A DNA stretch of 64,000 bases, taken from Streptomyces sp. NBC_01016. Its GTDB lineage: Bacteria; Actinomycetota; Actinomycetes; Streptomycetales; Streptomycetaceae. The position numbers and the translations under genes were made by a program. Positions 44,287 to 52,874 of this stretch are shown here, one piece after another (position 1 is the first letter of the stretch; each line of letters begins with the position of its first letter). The notes below the pieces were generated by a model. That model was not told the origin of the DNA and ran no database searches. It saw only the letters and a list, made by a program, of their open reading frames with translations. Location: positions 5,270,001-5,334,000 of the forward strand of contig NZ_JAPEOQ010000001.1 in the NCBI RefSeq assembly GCF_026341035.1, given 5' to 3'.

Positions 44287-45110
44287 CGGACGCCCCCGGT
44301 ACCCGTGAGGCGATCGCGGCCGCGCGCAGCTTCCTCTTTGTCCCCGGCGACCGCCCCGACCGCTACGCCAAGGCGCACGCCTCCGGCGCCGACCTCGTCA
44401 TCATCGACCTGGAGGACGCGGTCGCCCCGGCCGACAAGGACGAGGCCCGTACGCATGTCGCCGCCTGGCTGGCCGCGGGGCACCGGCCGGTCGTGCGCGT
44501 CAACGCCCCCGGCACGCCCTGGTCCGAGGTCGACCTGGCCATGGTGGCGGAACACGGCTGCCCGGTGATGGTGCCCAAGTCCGAGGATCCGGCGGCTCTT
44601 TCGGGGATCGCGACGCGGACGGCCGGCCGCTGCCCGCTCATCGCCCTCATCGAGACCGCGCGCGGAGTGCTGCGCGCCCACGAGGTGGCCGAGGCGCCGG
44701 GCGTGGTGCGCCTCGCCTTCGGCAATGTGGACCTCGCCGCCGACCTCGGCGTCGCGCACGACGACCACCTCGCTCTGGCGCACGCCCGCTCCCAGGTGGT
44801 GCTCGCGGCCGCGGCCGCCGGCCTGTGCCCGCCGGTCGACGGTGTCACCACGGCCGTACGGGACGCGGACACCCTCGCCGCCGATGTCACGCACGGCCGC
44901 CGCCTCGGATTCGCGGGCAAGTTGTGCATCCATCCGGCTCAACTCCCGGCGATGGAGGCGGGATTCATGCCCACCGAAGCCGAACTGGCCTGGGCGCAAT
45001 CCGTACTTGCCGCGGGTGACACCGTCACCACCGTCGACGGCCAGATGGTCGACAAGCCCGTCCTGGATCGGGCCCGCCGCCTCCTCGCCCAGGCCGGGCG
45101 GACGGGCTGA
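44283..45110 (+). CDS. CitE-like lyase (candidate citramalyl-CoA lyase)
   Basis: This 275-residue TIM-barrel protein of the HpcH/HpaI-CitE superfamily carries LFVPGDRPDRYAKA (~18), LVIIDLEDAVAPADKDEAR (~38, with metal-binding Glu and Asp), VMVPKSED, LIALIETARGV and RLAFGNVDLAADLG, ending CIHPAQL. Citramalyl-CoA lyases (Ccl/RipC) belong here and yield acetyl-CoA plus pyruvate. The ATGA overlap with the hydratase supports that role over citrate lyase, and no other citrate lyase subunits are present. Confidence 0.85.
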   Translation: MTDAPGTREAIAAARSFLFVPGDRPDRYAKAHASGADLVIIDLEDAVAPADKDEARTHVAAWLAAGHRPVVRVNAPGTPWSEVDLAMVAEHGCPVMVPKSEDPAALSGIATRTAGRCPLIALIETARGVLRAHEVAEAPGVVRLAFGNVDLAADLGVAHDDHLALAHARSQVVLAAAAAGLCPPVDGVTTAVRDADTLAADVTHGRRLGFAGKLCIHPAQLPAMEAGFMPTEAELAWAQSVLAAGDTVTTVDGQMVDKPVLDRARRLLAQAGRTG

Positions 45111-45111
45111 G

Positions 45112-46647
45112 TCACGGCAGTTTGTGAGCCTGCTCGATGTGTTGGACGCCGTAATAGGTGGCAATGCAGGAAGCGGGCCACTTCGCCTTCCCACCATGAC
45201 GGAACGGCTCGGTCATCCTGCTCTGGGGGAGCCGTTTGTACGGCAGTACCTGGGCGCCGGCCGCGGCCTGACCGCGCATCCAGCGATCCTGCCGGTCCCA
45301 GTCGCGGGCATGCGTCTGCATGGTGGTCGCGAGGCCCGCGAGGGACACCGTCAGGGCGACGCAGACGACGGCGTACAACAGGCCCCCGGCGGCGAGGACG
45401 GGTGTTGTCCGAGGTACCCGGTCCCGCGCGGCCTGTCCGGCGAGCGCGCCGACGAACACCAGCAGCAGGAGGTAGAGCAGCAGGTAGTCGTTCCACAGGC
45501 GGGTCGACGACACCACGTGGTGCTTGAACACGGGGTATGTGATGACCGTGCACACGTAGCCGGAGACGAGCAGCGCGCCGACACCCGCGACCAGGACCGG
45601 CACATACTTCCTTGCAGCCGGGACGCGGCCCACGACGCCCGGGGTGACCACGCCCACGATGACACCCACCACGACGGCTCCCAGGTACCACCAGGTCGTG
45701 AGCACCGTGGCGGTGATCTCGGCGAATCCGTGCAGGGCGCCCAGCAGCGAGTCGGGGGTGAACATCGTCGACGCGTGCTTGCGCTCGCGGCGGCGCGAAG
45801 CGCCGGGGGAGGTGTAGAGGATCAGCGTGCCGATCATGATGCTCGCGATGCCGGCCGTGCAGCACAGGCGGAGGAACCGCCGTCGCGCTTCGGGGAAGAC
45901 GCTTCCGCTGATCAGCAGCGCGCACGCCAGGACGGTCGCGGCGACGACGCTCGTCTCCTCCGAGACGAGCCCCAGGGACACCCCCGCGAGGACGACGGCG
46001 CCGAGCGCGAGGAACCTGCCGCGCCGCGACGTCGCCCGCAGCACCGGGACGGCCGCCGCGCAGGCGAACACCGGGGGCAAGGTGTGGGAGACAGAGGCGG
46101 CCGGCCAGTAGAACGTCTTGTAGGTGTTGGGCGATCCGAAGAGGAACAGGGCCGTCACCATGGACGCCACCAGAAGCGGAACACCCCGGGGGACCCGTGC
46201 TCGCACAGCGTGCAGGAAGGCGCCGACGAAGGCCCACAGGAGCGCGAGGACGAGCACGCCACTGACCGGCGCGAACCACTGCTGACCCGTCTCACCGAAA
46301 CGCGCATACGCCCACACCAGCACGGCGTTGACGATCCGTCCGTTGTCGTGGAGGTAGAACTTCCCGACCATCGCGGCCAGTCCGCCGTCGTGGACCACCG
46401 GCAGGAAGCACCAGTCGTCCCCGCCGGGACGCACCAGGCGTGCGTTCCATGCGGCGAAGACGAACACGGCGAGCGGCAGCAGGGAGAGCAGCCCCAGCGG
46501 TGCGGCCGTCCGCGACCATGCCCTCGGCGTCCACGTCCTCGGCGACCACGTCCTCCGCGACCACGTCCTCCGCGACCACGACGTCCGCGACTGCGGAGGG
46601 ACATCGGTGCGTTGGTCCTCAACAGCCTTCTCCGGTGCACGCACCAC
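45112..46647 (-). CDS. DUF6056 polytopic membrane protein
   Basis: This 511-residue membrane protein has about ten to twelve hydrophobic segments starting at residue ~48 and the DUF6056 feature GGDDWCFLPVVHDGG with HDNGRIVNAVLVW following. This arrangement resembles glycosyltransferase family 39/87-like membrane proteins that use lipid-linked sugars, with acidic residues in the first outer loop. The start is GTG 46647, six bases after AAGGAGG. Residues 23-47 are a five-unit W-rich repeat. It is divergent from the GT2-GtrA gene, suggesting a shared polysaccharide or lipid-sugar function. Confidence 0.75.
   Translation of the reverse strand: MVRAPEKAVEDQRTDVPPQSRTSWSRRTWSRRTWSPRTWTPRAWSRTAAPLGLLSLLPLAVFVFAAWNARLVRPGGDDWCFLPVVHDGGLAAMVGKFYLHDNGRIVNAVLVWAYARFGETGQQWFAPVSGVLVLALLWAFVGAFLHAVRARVPRGVPLLVASMVTALFLFGSPNTYKTFYWPAASVSHTLPPVFACAAAVPVLRATSRRGRFLALGAVVLAGVSLGLVSEETSVVAATVLACALLISGSVFPEARRRFLRLCCTAGIASIMIGTLILYTSPGASRRRERKHASTMFTPDSLLGALHGFAEITATVLTTWWYLGAVVVGVIVGVVTPGVVGRVPAARKYVPVLVAGVGALLVSGYVCTVITYPVFKHHVVSSTRLWNDYLLLYLLLLVFVGALAGQAARDRVPRTTPVLAAGGLLYAVVCVALTVSLAGLATTMQTHARDWDRQDRWMRGQAAAGAQVLPYKRLPQSRMTEPFRHGGKAKWPASCIATYYGVQHIEQAHKLP
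46507..46581 (-). repeat. 15-bp tandem repeat inside the DUF6056 gene (5 units)
   Basis: Five in-frame units encode SWSRR, TWSRR, TWSPR, TWTPR and AWSRT in the N-terminal cytoplasmic tail. The period keeps the frame, so copy-number change would alter tail length without breaking the gene. Confidence 0.8.
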
Positions 46648-46817
46648 AGGCTGCCTCCTTACTCTTTGAGTGTCGCCGGTCGGCCTGATCGAAAGATAAC
46701 GCGGCAGGGGTTTGTCCCGGCGCGTTCGGCCGTGCCTTCTTACCGTTGTCCTGACCTGATGCGTCATGGTGGTGGCCGTAGTCGCAAATGCTGGACTCAC
46801 ACCTGCCGGAGTGGCGA

Positions 46818-48302
46818 ATGGAAGCGTGTCAGATCTCAGTTGTTGTGCCGTGCTTCAATGAGGAAGAAGTGATCAACACATTTCACTGTGCGTTGATGGA
46901 AGTCCTGGAAGGGACGGGGCGCTCCTTCGAGATCTGTTACGTCGACGACGGGAGCCGCGACAGCACCCGTGCCCAACTCCGCGCCCTGGCCGCCGAGGAC
47001 AAGCGCGTTCGTTATACGTCCTTCAGCCGGAATTTCGGCAAGGAAGCGGCCATGCTCGCGGGGCTGCGCATGTCCCGCGGCGCGGCCGTGGCCCTGATGG
47101 ACGCCGACCTGCAGCACCCTCCCGGGCTTCTGTACCGGATGCTGGAACTGCGCCGGCACGGCTATGACCAGGTAGTCGCCCGCCGGGACCGCTCCGGCGA
47201 GGGGCTGCTGCGCAGGACCGTCAGTTCGGCGTACTACCAGGCCATGGGGCGCTGCATGGACGTGGATGTCGTCGACGGCGAGGGGGACTTCCGGCTGCTG
47301 TCGCGCCGCGCGGTCGACGCGGTTCTCGCCCTTCCGGAGGCCAACCGGTTCTCGAAAGGAATCTTTTCCTGGATCGGATTCGAGACCGTCAGTTTTACCT
47401 ATCAGAATGTCAACCGCGCCGCGGGTCGGTCGAAATGGGGCGGCCGGCGCCTCCTCAACTACGGGATCGACGGCCTGATCTCCTTCAACAGTCGTCCGCT
47501 GCGGCTGGTCATCTACGTGGGGTTGGGGCTCGCTTTCGCGGCGTTCGCCTATGCGCTCTGGATCGCCGCCAATGTCATCAGGCACGGAGTGGACGTCCCC
47601 GGATTCGCCACGCTACTGATCGCCATTGTGGCCCTTGGTGGAATCCAACTCGCCACGCTCGGCGTCATCGGTGAATACGTCGGCCGGATCTACAGCGAGA
47701 CAAAACGCCGCCCGCCCTATGTGGTGCGAGAGACCGAGGAGAACCCGCGCCGGGTCGGTACAGTGCCCGCCCCCGGCACCGAGCCTTCGCTCACCGTGGA
47801 CGCGATCGTGCGGCCGGCGGCGCCGGTTCGGTCAACGGCCGGTCTGCGCACCTTGCGGCAGTTCCTCGTCTTCGGACTGATCGGGATCGTCAACACCGCC
47901 GTGTACATGGCTGTGTACGTGTCGCTGAACCGTTGGATCCCCTACCTGATCGCGCACGTCATCGGCTTCATGGTCAGCGTCGTCGGTTCGTTCCTGCTGA
48001 ACAGCTACGTCACCTGCCGCACGAGGCCGACCTGGCAGGGATTCATCCGCTTCCCCTTGTCGAGCCTCGTGAACATGGTGTTCAGCGGAGCGCTCCTCTA
48101 CCTCGGCGTGCACTCCCTGGGGACGGAGAAGAACCTCACGGCGCTGGCCGCGGGCGTACTGGCCACGCCGCTGTCGTTCGTGATCGCCCGCTGGGCCATC
48201 GACTCCGGCGCCGCACAGACCCCGCAGCCGGAGCCCAACCGGGCGCCACCGGCGAACAGTTCGCCGGACCTGCTGAGGCAGAAGGAGCATCAGAGTCTGT
48301 GA
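46818..48302 (+). CDS. Family 2 glycosyltransferase fused to a GtrA domain
   Basis: This 494-residue protein joins a GtrB/DPM1-like GT2 domain (residues ~1-225: VVVPCFNEEEVI, YVDDGSRDSTR, ALMDADLQHPP with the DxD, and RFSKGIFSWIGF), two membrane segments (~225-290), and a GtrA flippase-like domain with four membrane segments (~345-465). GtrB attaches a sugar to polyprenyl phosphate and GtrA helps flip it; fusion puts both steps in one protein. ATG 46818 has CGGAG six bases upstream and is preferred to ATG 46788, which has none. A terminator follows at 48310. Confidence 0.87.
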   Translation: MEACQISVVVPCFNEEEVINTFHCALMEVLEGTGRSFEICYVDDGSRDSTRAQLRALAAEDKRVRYTSFSRNFGKEAAMLAGLRMSRGAAVALMDADLQHPPGLLYRMLELRRHGYDQVVARRDRSGEGLLRRTVSSAYYQAMGRCMDVDVVDGEGDFRLLSRRAVDAVLALPEANRFSKGIFSWIGFETVSFTYQNVNRAAGRSKWGGRRLLNYGIDGLISFNSRPLRLVIYVGLGLAFAAFAYALWIAANVIRHGVDVPGFATLLIAIVALGGIQLATLGVIGEYVGRIYSETKRRPPYVVRETEENPRRVGTVPAPGTEPSLTVDAIVRPAAPVRSTAGLRTLRQFLVFGLIGIVNTAVYMAVYVSLNRWIPYLIAHVIGFMVSVVGSFLLNSYVTCRTRPTWQGFIRFPLSSLVNMVFSGALLYLGVHSLGTEKNLTALAAGVLATPLSFVIARWAIDSGAAQTPQPEPNRAPPANSSPDLLRQKEHQSL

Positions 48303-48309
48303 CGCCGAA

Positions 48310-48345
48310 AGGGGTTCCTCGGCCGCCGACTGCCGAGGAACCCCT
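48310..48345 (+). terminator. Factor-independent terminator
   Basis: A 13-bp perfect stem (48310-48322 with 48333-48345) and a ten-base loop follow eight bases after the GT2-GtrA stop, with CTTTG after the stem. Confidence 0.75.
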
Positions 48346-48456
48346 CTTTGGGACAGCGCCGAGAGACCAGTAGGTGTTACATGCACGCGGTGCTCACCCG
48401 CCCCCCGCCGAAAACCCGCAGACATCGGGGGACCGGGCACGCTAGCGTCCGTGGGC

Positions 48457-48972
48457 ATGGCCCCTTCACTCGAACGCCCTCCTTTCCAGGCCGACGAGCG
48501 CACGGCGCTCATCGGATGGCTGGACCTCCAGCGGCAGATCCTGCGGTGGAAGTGCGAAGGACTGAGCGAGGAGGACGCGCGCCGCAGCGTCGTCCCGACC
48601 TCGCCTGCGATGACGATGGCCGGTCTCATCAGCCATATGCGCTGGGTCGAACACACCTGGCTGGAGGTGTTGTTCCTCGGCGGCGACGAGTCGGTGAACC
48701 CGTCCTTCGGTGAGTCGGACGAGGATGACGACTGGCGCACCGACGGTGTCCCCCTCCAGCAACTGCTGGTCGACTACGAGTCCCAGTGCGCCCGTAGCAA
48801 CGAGATCGTGGCCACGGCCTCCCTCGACGACACCGGCCGCCACCCCAAGTACGGCGACGGCAAGATCGACCTCCGCTGGATGCTCATCCACCTCATCGAG
48901 GAGACCGGTCGGCACGCAGGCCACGCGGACATCGTGCGGGAACTGATCGACGGGTCGAAGGGGTACTACTGA
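48457..48972 (+). CDS. DinB-family (DUF664) protein
   Basis: This 171-residue four-helix protein of the DinB/YfiT superfamily has the His triad likely used for a metal: HMRWVEHTWLEVL (~61-73) and HLIEETGRHAGHADIVREL. Actinobacterial members include mycothiol-dependent transferases. No ribosome site precedes ATG 48457 or the in-frame GTG 48451, and TAGCGT at 48433-48438 could be a -10 element, so the mRNA may be leaderless. Its last seven bases overlap the convergent M20 gene. Confidence 0.82.
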   Translation: MAPSLERPPFQADERTALIGWLDLQRQILRWKCEGLSEEDARRSVVPTSPAMTMAGLISHMRWVEHTWLEVLFLGGDESVNPSFGESDEDDDWRTDGVPLQQLLVDYESQCARSNEIVATASLDDTGRHPKYGDGKIDLRWMLIHLIEETGRHAGHADIVRELIDGSKGYY

Positions 48973-50228
48973 CCGTCCCTGGTGCCCAGCCAGGTCAGCG
49001 CGGCGACGGTGAGCGCCTCCACGCCGGTGCTCAGGGTCGGCTCGATCTCGGGGGCGAAGTGCGGGGAGTGGTTGGCCGGCAGGTCGTCGAGCGTGCCGTC
49101 CCGCAGTGCGGCCACGACGGTCTCGGTGTCGAGGCCGCCCCAGAACCAGAAGACGGTCGGCACTCCGATCGCATCGCCGAACACACCCACGTCCTCGCTG
49201 GCGTTGACCGGCGGCATGGGGATGATGCGCTGGTCACCGAAGTGGCCGGCGAACGCGGCCAGCGTGGTGGCGGTGGCATCCGGGTCGCTGACGAGGGCGG
49301 GGACGCTCCCGGTCCAGTCGAGGTCGGGTTCGCGCGTGGCACCTCCGGCCACGGCCTCGGCCCGGACGACGCGCTCGGTCGCCGAGCGGAGGAGATCGCG
49401 GGTGGACGCAGTGGTGGAGCGGATGTTGATGCCCAGCTCCGCGTCGTCGGGAATGATGTTGTCCTTGGTGCCGGCCTGCATGCGGCCCACCGTGACGACC
49501 GCCGTCTCGGACGGAGGCACCTCGCGGGCGACGACACCTTGCAACCGGGTCACCACATGGGCGGCCATCAGGACCGGGTCGATGGCGGCCTCCGGGCGCG
49601 AGCCGTGCCCGCCGCGACCGTGCAGGGTGACATCGAGGGAGTCCGAAGCGGCCATCACCGGACCGCTGCCGTGACCGATGAACCCGGCGGGCAGCGGCCC
49701 CACATGCTGGCCCAGCACGACCTCAGGCGTTGGAAAGCGCTCGAACAGCCCGTCGTCGACCATGCCGCGGGCGCCGCACCCGAGCTCCTCCGCGGGCTGG
49801 AAGACCAGCAGCAGCGTGCCGCTCCACTGCTCACGCGCGCCGACCAGCAGGGTCGCCGCCCCGGCCAGACAGGTCGCGTGCATGTCGTGCCCGCACGCGT
49901 GCATCACCGGCACGTCCTTGCCCTCGCGGTCCACCGCGCGGGCGACGCTGGCGTAGGGCAGCCCGGTCTTCTCCTCCACCGGCAGCGCGTCGAAGTCGGC
50001 GCGCAGCATGACCACGGGTCCTTCGCCGTTGCGGACCACCCCGACCACGCCGGTCGTGCCGACGTGTTCGACGACCTCGTCGACACCGGCGGCCCGCAGA
50101 CGCCCCGCGAGCAGCTCGGCCGAGCGCGTCTCCTGAAGTGACAGCTCCGGGTGTTCGTGCAGGTCCCGGTAGAGATCGGCCAGGTCGCCCCGAATCTTCT
50201 CGAGCCCTGCGACAACCGCGTGAGTCAT
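48966..50228 (-). CDS. M20-family amidohydrolase/carboxypeptidase
   Basis: This 420-residue metallohydrolase resembles N-acyl-amino-acid and hippurate amidohydrolases. Metal ligands are visible in HACGHDMHA (~108), QPAEELGCGARGM (~143, catalytic Glu) and QHVGPLP (~172), with the dimerisation domain from ~190 (DVTLHGRGGHGSRPEAAIDP). NASEDVGVFG and the terminal SPHFAPE supply the last ligands. ATG 50228 follows AGAGAGG. It is monocistronic and cytosolic as no signal is seen. Confidence 0.88.
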   Translation of the reverse strand: MTHAVVAGLEKIRGDLADLYRDLHEHPELSLQETRSAELLAGRLRAAGVDEVVEHVGTTGVVGVVRNGEGPVVMLRADFDALPVEEKTGLPYASVARAVDREGKDVPVMHACGHDMHATCLAGAATLLVGAREQWSGTLLLVFQPAEELGCGARGMVDDGLFERFPTPEVVLGQHVGPLPAGFIGHGSGPVMAASDSLDVTLHGRGGHGSRPEAAIDPVLMAAHVVTRLQGVVAREVPPSETAVVTVGRMQAGTKDNIIPDDAELGINIRSTTASTRDLLRSATERVVRAEAVAGGATREPDLDWTGSVPALVSDPDATATTLAAFAGHFGDQRIIPMPPVNASEDVGVFGDAIGVPTVFWFWGGLDTETVVAALRDGTLDDLPANHSPHFAPEIEPTLSTGVEALTVAALTWLGTRDGQ

Positions 50229-50389
50229 GATCCAACCTCTCTGCTCCGTATGGTCGGTTCAGTGTCACCTACAGGGACGGCGGGAGAGCGAGCCGCCGGG
50301 CCGTGTCGCCGCGTGCACCTGCCGCCGCCCGTCTCGCGAGCGGCGAAAATGAGTGGACCGTTCCCGACGGGCCGTGCGACGGTCCTGCC

Positions 50390-51253
50390 ATGCCGAGCGA
50401 GTTCGAGTCACCCGAGTCCTTCTTCGGGCCTGTTGCATCAATCGAGTCCATGGACGGTACGGCGATCGCCTACCGGCAGTTCGGCTCAGGGCCGCCGGTG
50501 GTCATGGTGCACTGCTCCGGCGGCGGGCTGCACTCCTGGGAGCCGGTGGCCGAACTCCTCGCGGACCGCTACGAGGTGTGGACGCCCGTGCGCCGCGGCT
50601 ACGCCCCGAGCGGACCGGGCCGCTCACCCAAGAGCTTCGCCGACGAAGTGGCGGATCTCGGCGCACTCATCACCAAGATCGGCCGCCCCGTGCACGTGGT
50701 CGGCATGTCCTACGGCGCCAACGTCGCCCTGCACGCGGCGGTGGCCGGCCTGCCGGTTCGCTCACTGGTGCTGTGGGAGCCGCCGTTGTTCGCGGTGGGC
50801 GACGAACTGGCCTCCGTACTCGAGGAGTTCCAGGAGTTGACCGCGAAGGACGAGCGGCGGCGCGCCGACCGGCTGCTCGCCGAGAAGGTGGCCCGCATCC
50901 CGGCCGCACTCCTGGACATGATGGACGCGGGCGACTCCGACGACACAGAGCCGGGCACTGAACGAGACACCGAACGCGACGCCGAGCCCGACGAGGCGCC
51001 CGGCTGGTGCCGCGACCTCGAATCGCTGATCGCCGACTCGGCGGACGTGGAGCGCTGGTCCGATGTCACCGTCCCGACCCTGCTGATGCGGGGCGCCGAC
51101 ACCTGGCAGCCGATGCCGCAGACCCTCGACCGGCTCGCGACGGCCCTGCCTCAGGTCACGTACACGACGCTCCCCGGCCAGATGCACTTCGCGCCGTCAC
51201 TCGTCCCCGACGTCGTGGCGGCGCAGATCGCCGACTTCCTGCCGCACACCTGA
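50390..51253 (+). CDS. Alpha/beta hydrolase
   Basis: This 287-residue hydrolase has the nucleophile Ser107 in GMSYGAN, the acid in LLMRGADTW and the catalytic His in GQMHFAPSL. An acidic, low-complexity insert of ~20 residues (Asp/Glu/Thr) occurs near residue 185 in the cap region. Substrate unknown. The start is ATG 50390; there is no strong ribosome site. It converges with the HAD gene ending at 51265. Confidence 0.82.
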   Translation: MPSEFESPESFFGPVASIESMDGTAIAYRQFGSGPPVVMVHCSGGGLHSWEPVAELLADRYEVWTPVRRGYAPSGPGRSPKSFADEVADLGALITKIGRPVHVVGMSYGANVALHAAVAGLPVRSLVLWEPPLFAVGDELASVLEEFQELTAKDERRRADRLLAEKVARIPAALLDMMDAGDSDDTEPGTERDTERDAEPDEAPGWCRDLESLIADSADVERWSDVTVPTLLMRGADTWQPMPQTLDRLATALPQVTYTTLPGQMHFAPSLVPDVVAAQIADFLPHT

Positions 51254-51264
51254 GTTCCGGCCGC

Positions 51265-51963
51265 TCACGCCCCGATCCGAGCGGCGAGCCCGGCCAGATC
51301 GTCGGCGTACAGGTCGAACCGGTCCGAGGAGGCGGGTGGGTCACCGACGGGACGGGAGATGTAGGCGGTGCGCAGGCCGAGAGCCTGCGCCGCGCGCAGG
51401 TCCCAGGCGTGGGTGGCGACCATCAGGAGCCGCTCCGGCGGTCGTCCTGAGACGGCGACGGCCAGCCGGTAGACCGCCGGGTCCGGCTTGTAGGACCGGG
51501 CGTCCTCGGCGGACAGCGCCTGGTGCCAGCGCAGTCCGGCGTGGGCGTTGAGGCCGAGGAGCGCCGTCCGGCTCGCGTTGGACAGCCCGATCAGCGGGTA
51601 CCGCTCGGCGAGCCGGGCGAGCCCCGCCACCGTGTCCGGCCACGGCGGGAGCCTGCGCCCCGCCAGGGCCAACTCCGCCACCGCGGCCGGATCCTCGACC
51701 CCGGCGGCATCGGCGACGAGCCGGGCGGCCTCCAGATCGAGGGCATCGCTCGCGAGGTAGGGCCGCCCGCCGTCGAGTACGCGCTGCTGCTCGCGCTCGA
51801 TGTGCTGTTGCCACAGCGCCAAGAGCTTCTCGACGTCGGTGTCGTCGAGTGCTGGGGCGAGTCGACGAATGCCGGCGCGGATTCCGGCGGGCTCGTCGAC
51901 GAGCGTGCCCAGCACGTCGAACACGAGGGCGTCGATCTGTGGCTCTGACATGAGATCCGACAT
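51265..51963 (-). CDS. Haloacid dehalogenase, type II
   Basis: This 232-residue HAD hydrolase has the nucleophile Asp16 in FDVLGTLVDE, motif II in GLSNASRT (~127), motif III Lys in SYKPDPAVYRL and motif IV in THAWDLRAAQALG. The layout matches 2-haloacid dehalogenases (L-DEX type), which hydrolyse 2-haloalkanoates, although many such proteins are general phosphatases. The start ATG 51963 (MSDLMSEP) has GGGAGA ten bases upstream; ATG 51951 is possible. Confidence 0.85.
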   Translation of the reverse strand: MSDLMSEPQIDALVFDVLGTLVDEPAGIRAGIRRLAPALDDTDVEKLLALWQQHIEREQQRVLDGGRPYLASDALDLEAARLVADAAGVEDPAAVAELALAGRRLPPWPDTVAGLARLAERYPLIGLSNASRTALLGLNAHAGLRWHQALSAEDARSYKPDPAVYRLAVAVSGRPPERLLMVATHAWDLRAAQALGLRTAYISRPVGDPPASSDRFDLYADDLAGLAARIGA

Positions 51964-52082
51964 GGGCGAGGGTCTCCCGGACGAAGCAGGGGCGAGGTAC
52001 CGGCTATTGACCGAACGCCGCCGGCAACCCCCTGGATTCCCGAATCGCACGGTCTGTCCTCCGGACTGCCCTACGAACCGCC

Positions 52083-52874
52083 CTATCGAGGGCCTCCTTC
52101 GTCATTCGGCAGATACGTCACCTGCGGCCGACGCGTACGCGGGTGGACGGCGACCTCGGCCGTCACCTCGTAGACCTCGGCGAGGAGCCGTGGTGTGAGC
52201 ACGTCGCGCGGTGGGCCCGAGGCGACGACCTCGCCGGCGCGGAGTACGTACAGGCGGTCGCAGTAGTGGGCGGCCAGGTTGAGGTCGTGGAGGGCCACCA
52301 GGACCGTGGTGGGCAGGCGGCGCAGGGCCGAGAGGATCTCCAACTGGTGGCGGATGTCGAGGTGGTTGGTGGGTTCGTCCAGGACGAGAAGGGACGGCTG
52401 CTGGGCGAGGGCCCGGGCGATGAGGACGCGTTGGCGTTCGCCGCCGGAGAGGTGGTCGAAGGGGCGGTGGGCGAGGTCGGCGGCGTCGACGGAGGCGAGC
52501 GCCGCTTCGATCAGGTCGGCGTCCTCGGCCGTGTCGCCCGCCAGCAGGCGCTTGTGCGGGGCGCGCCCCATCGCGACGACCTCGCCCACCGTCAGGTCCA
52601 CGTCGGCTCCGGCGTCCTGCACGACGGCGGCGACGGTTCGGGCCAGTTGGCGCACGGGCAGCGACCACGCGTCGGCGCCGTCCACACGTACCGTCCCCGC
52701 GTCCGGGCGCAGTACGCGGTACACGGCCCGCAGCAGCGTGGACTTGCCGCTGCCGTTGGGGCCGACGAGGCCGATCGTCTCGCCCGGGCGGGCGGTCAGC
52801 GAGACGTCGTCGACGAGCCGCCGGGCGCCCGCGGTGAGGGTGACACCCTCGACGTCGAGATCGGCCGCCGTCAT
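52083..52874 (-). CDS. btuD: Corrinoid/iron-type ABC transporter ATPase
   Basis: This 263-residue ABC ATPase has Walker A GPNGSGKST (38-46), the signature LSGGERQR, Walker B LLVLDEPTNHLD and the switch His in ALHDLNLAAHYCDRL. It belongs to the FepC/BtuD group that energises uptake of vitamin B12, haem or siderophores. ATG 52874 overlaps the permease stop (ATGA, 52871-52874). The cobalamin riboswitch before btuF indicates B12 or another corrinoid as the cargo. Confidence 0.85.
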   Translation of the reverse strand: MTAADLDVEGVTLTAGARRLVDDVSLTARPGETIGLVGPNGSGKSTLLRAVYRVLRPDAGTVRVDGADAWSLPVRQLARTVAAVVQDAGADVDLTVGEVVAMGRAPHKRLLAGDTAEDADLIEAALASVDAADLAHRPFDHLSGGERQRVLIARALAQQPSLLVLDEPTNHLDIRHQLEILSALRRLPTTVLVALHDLNLAAHYCDRLYVLRAGEVVASGPPRDVLTPRLLAEVYEVTAEVAVHPRTRRPQVTYLPNDEGGPR

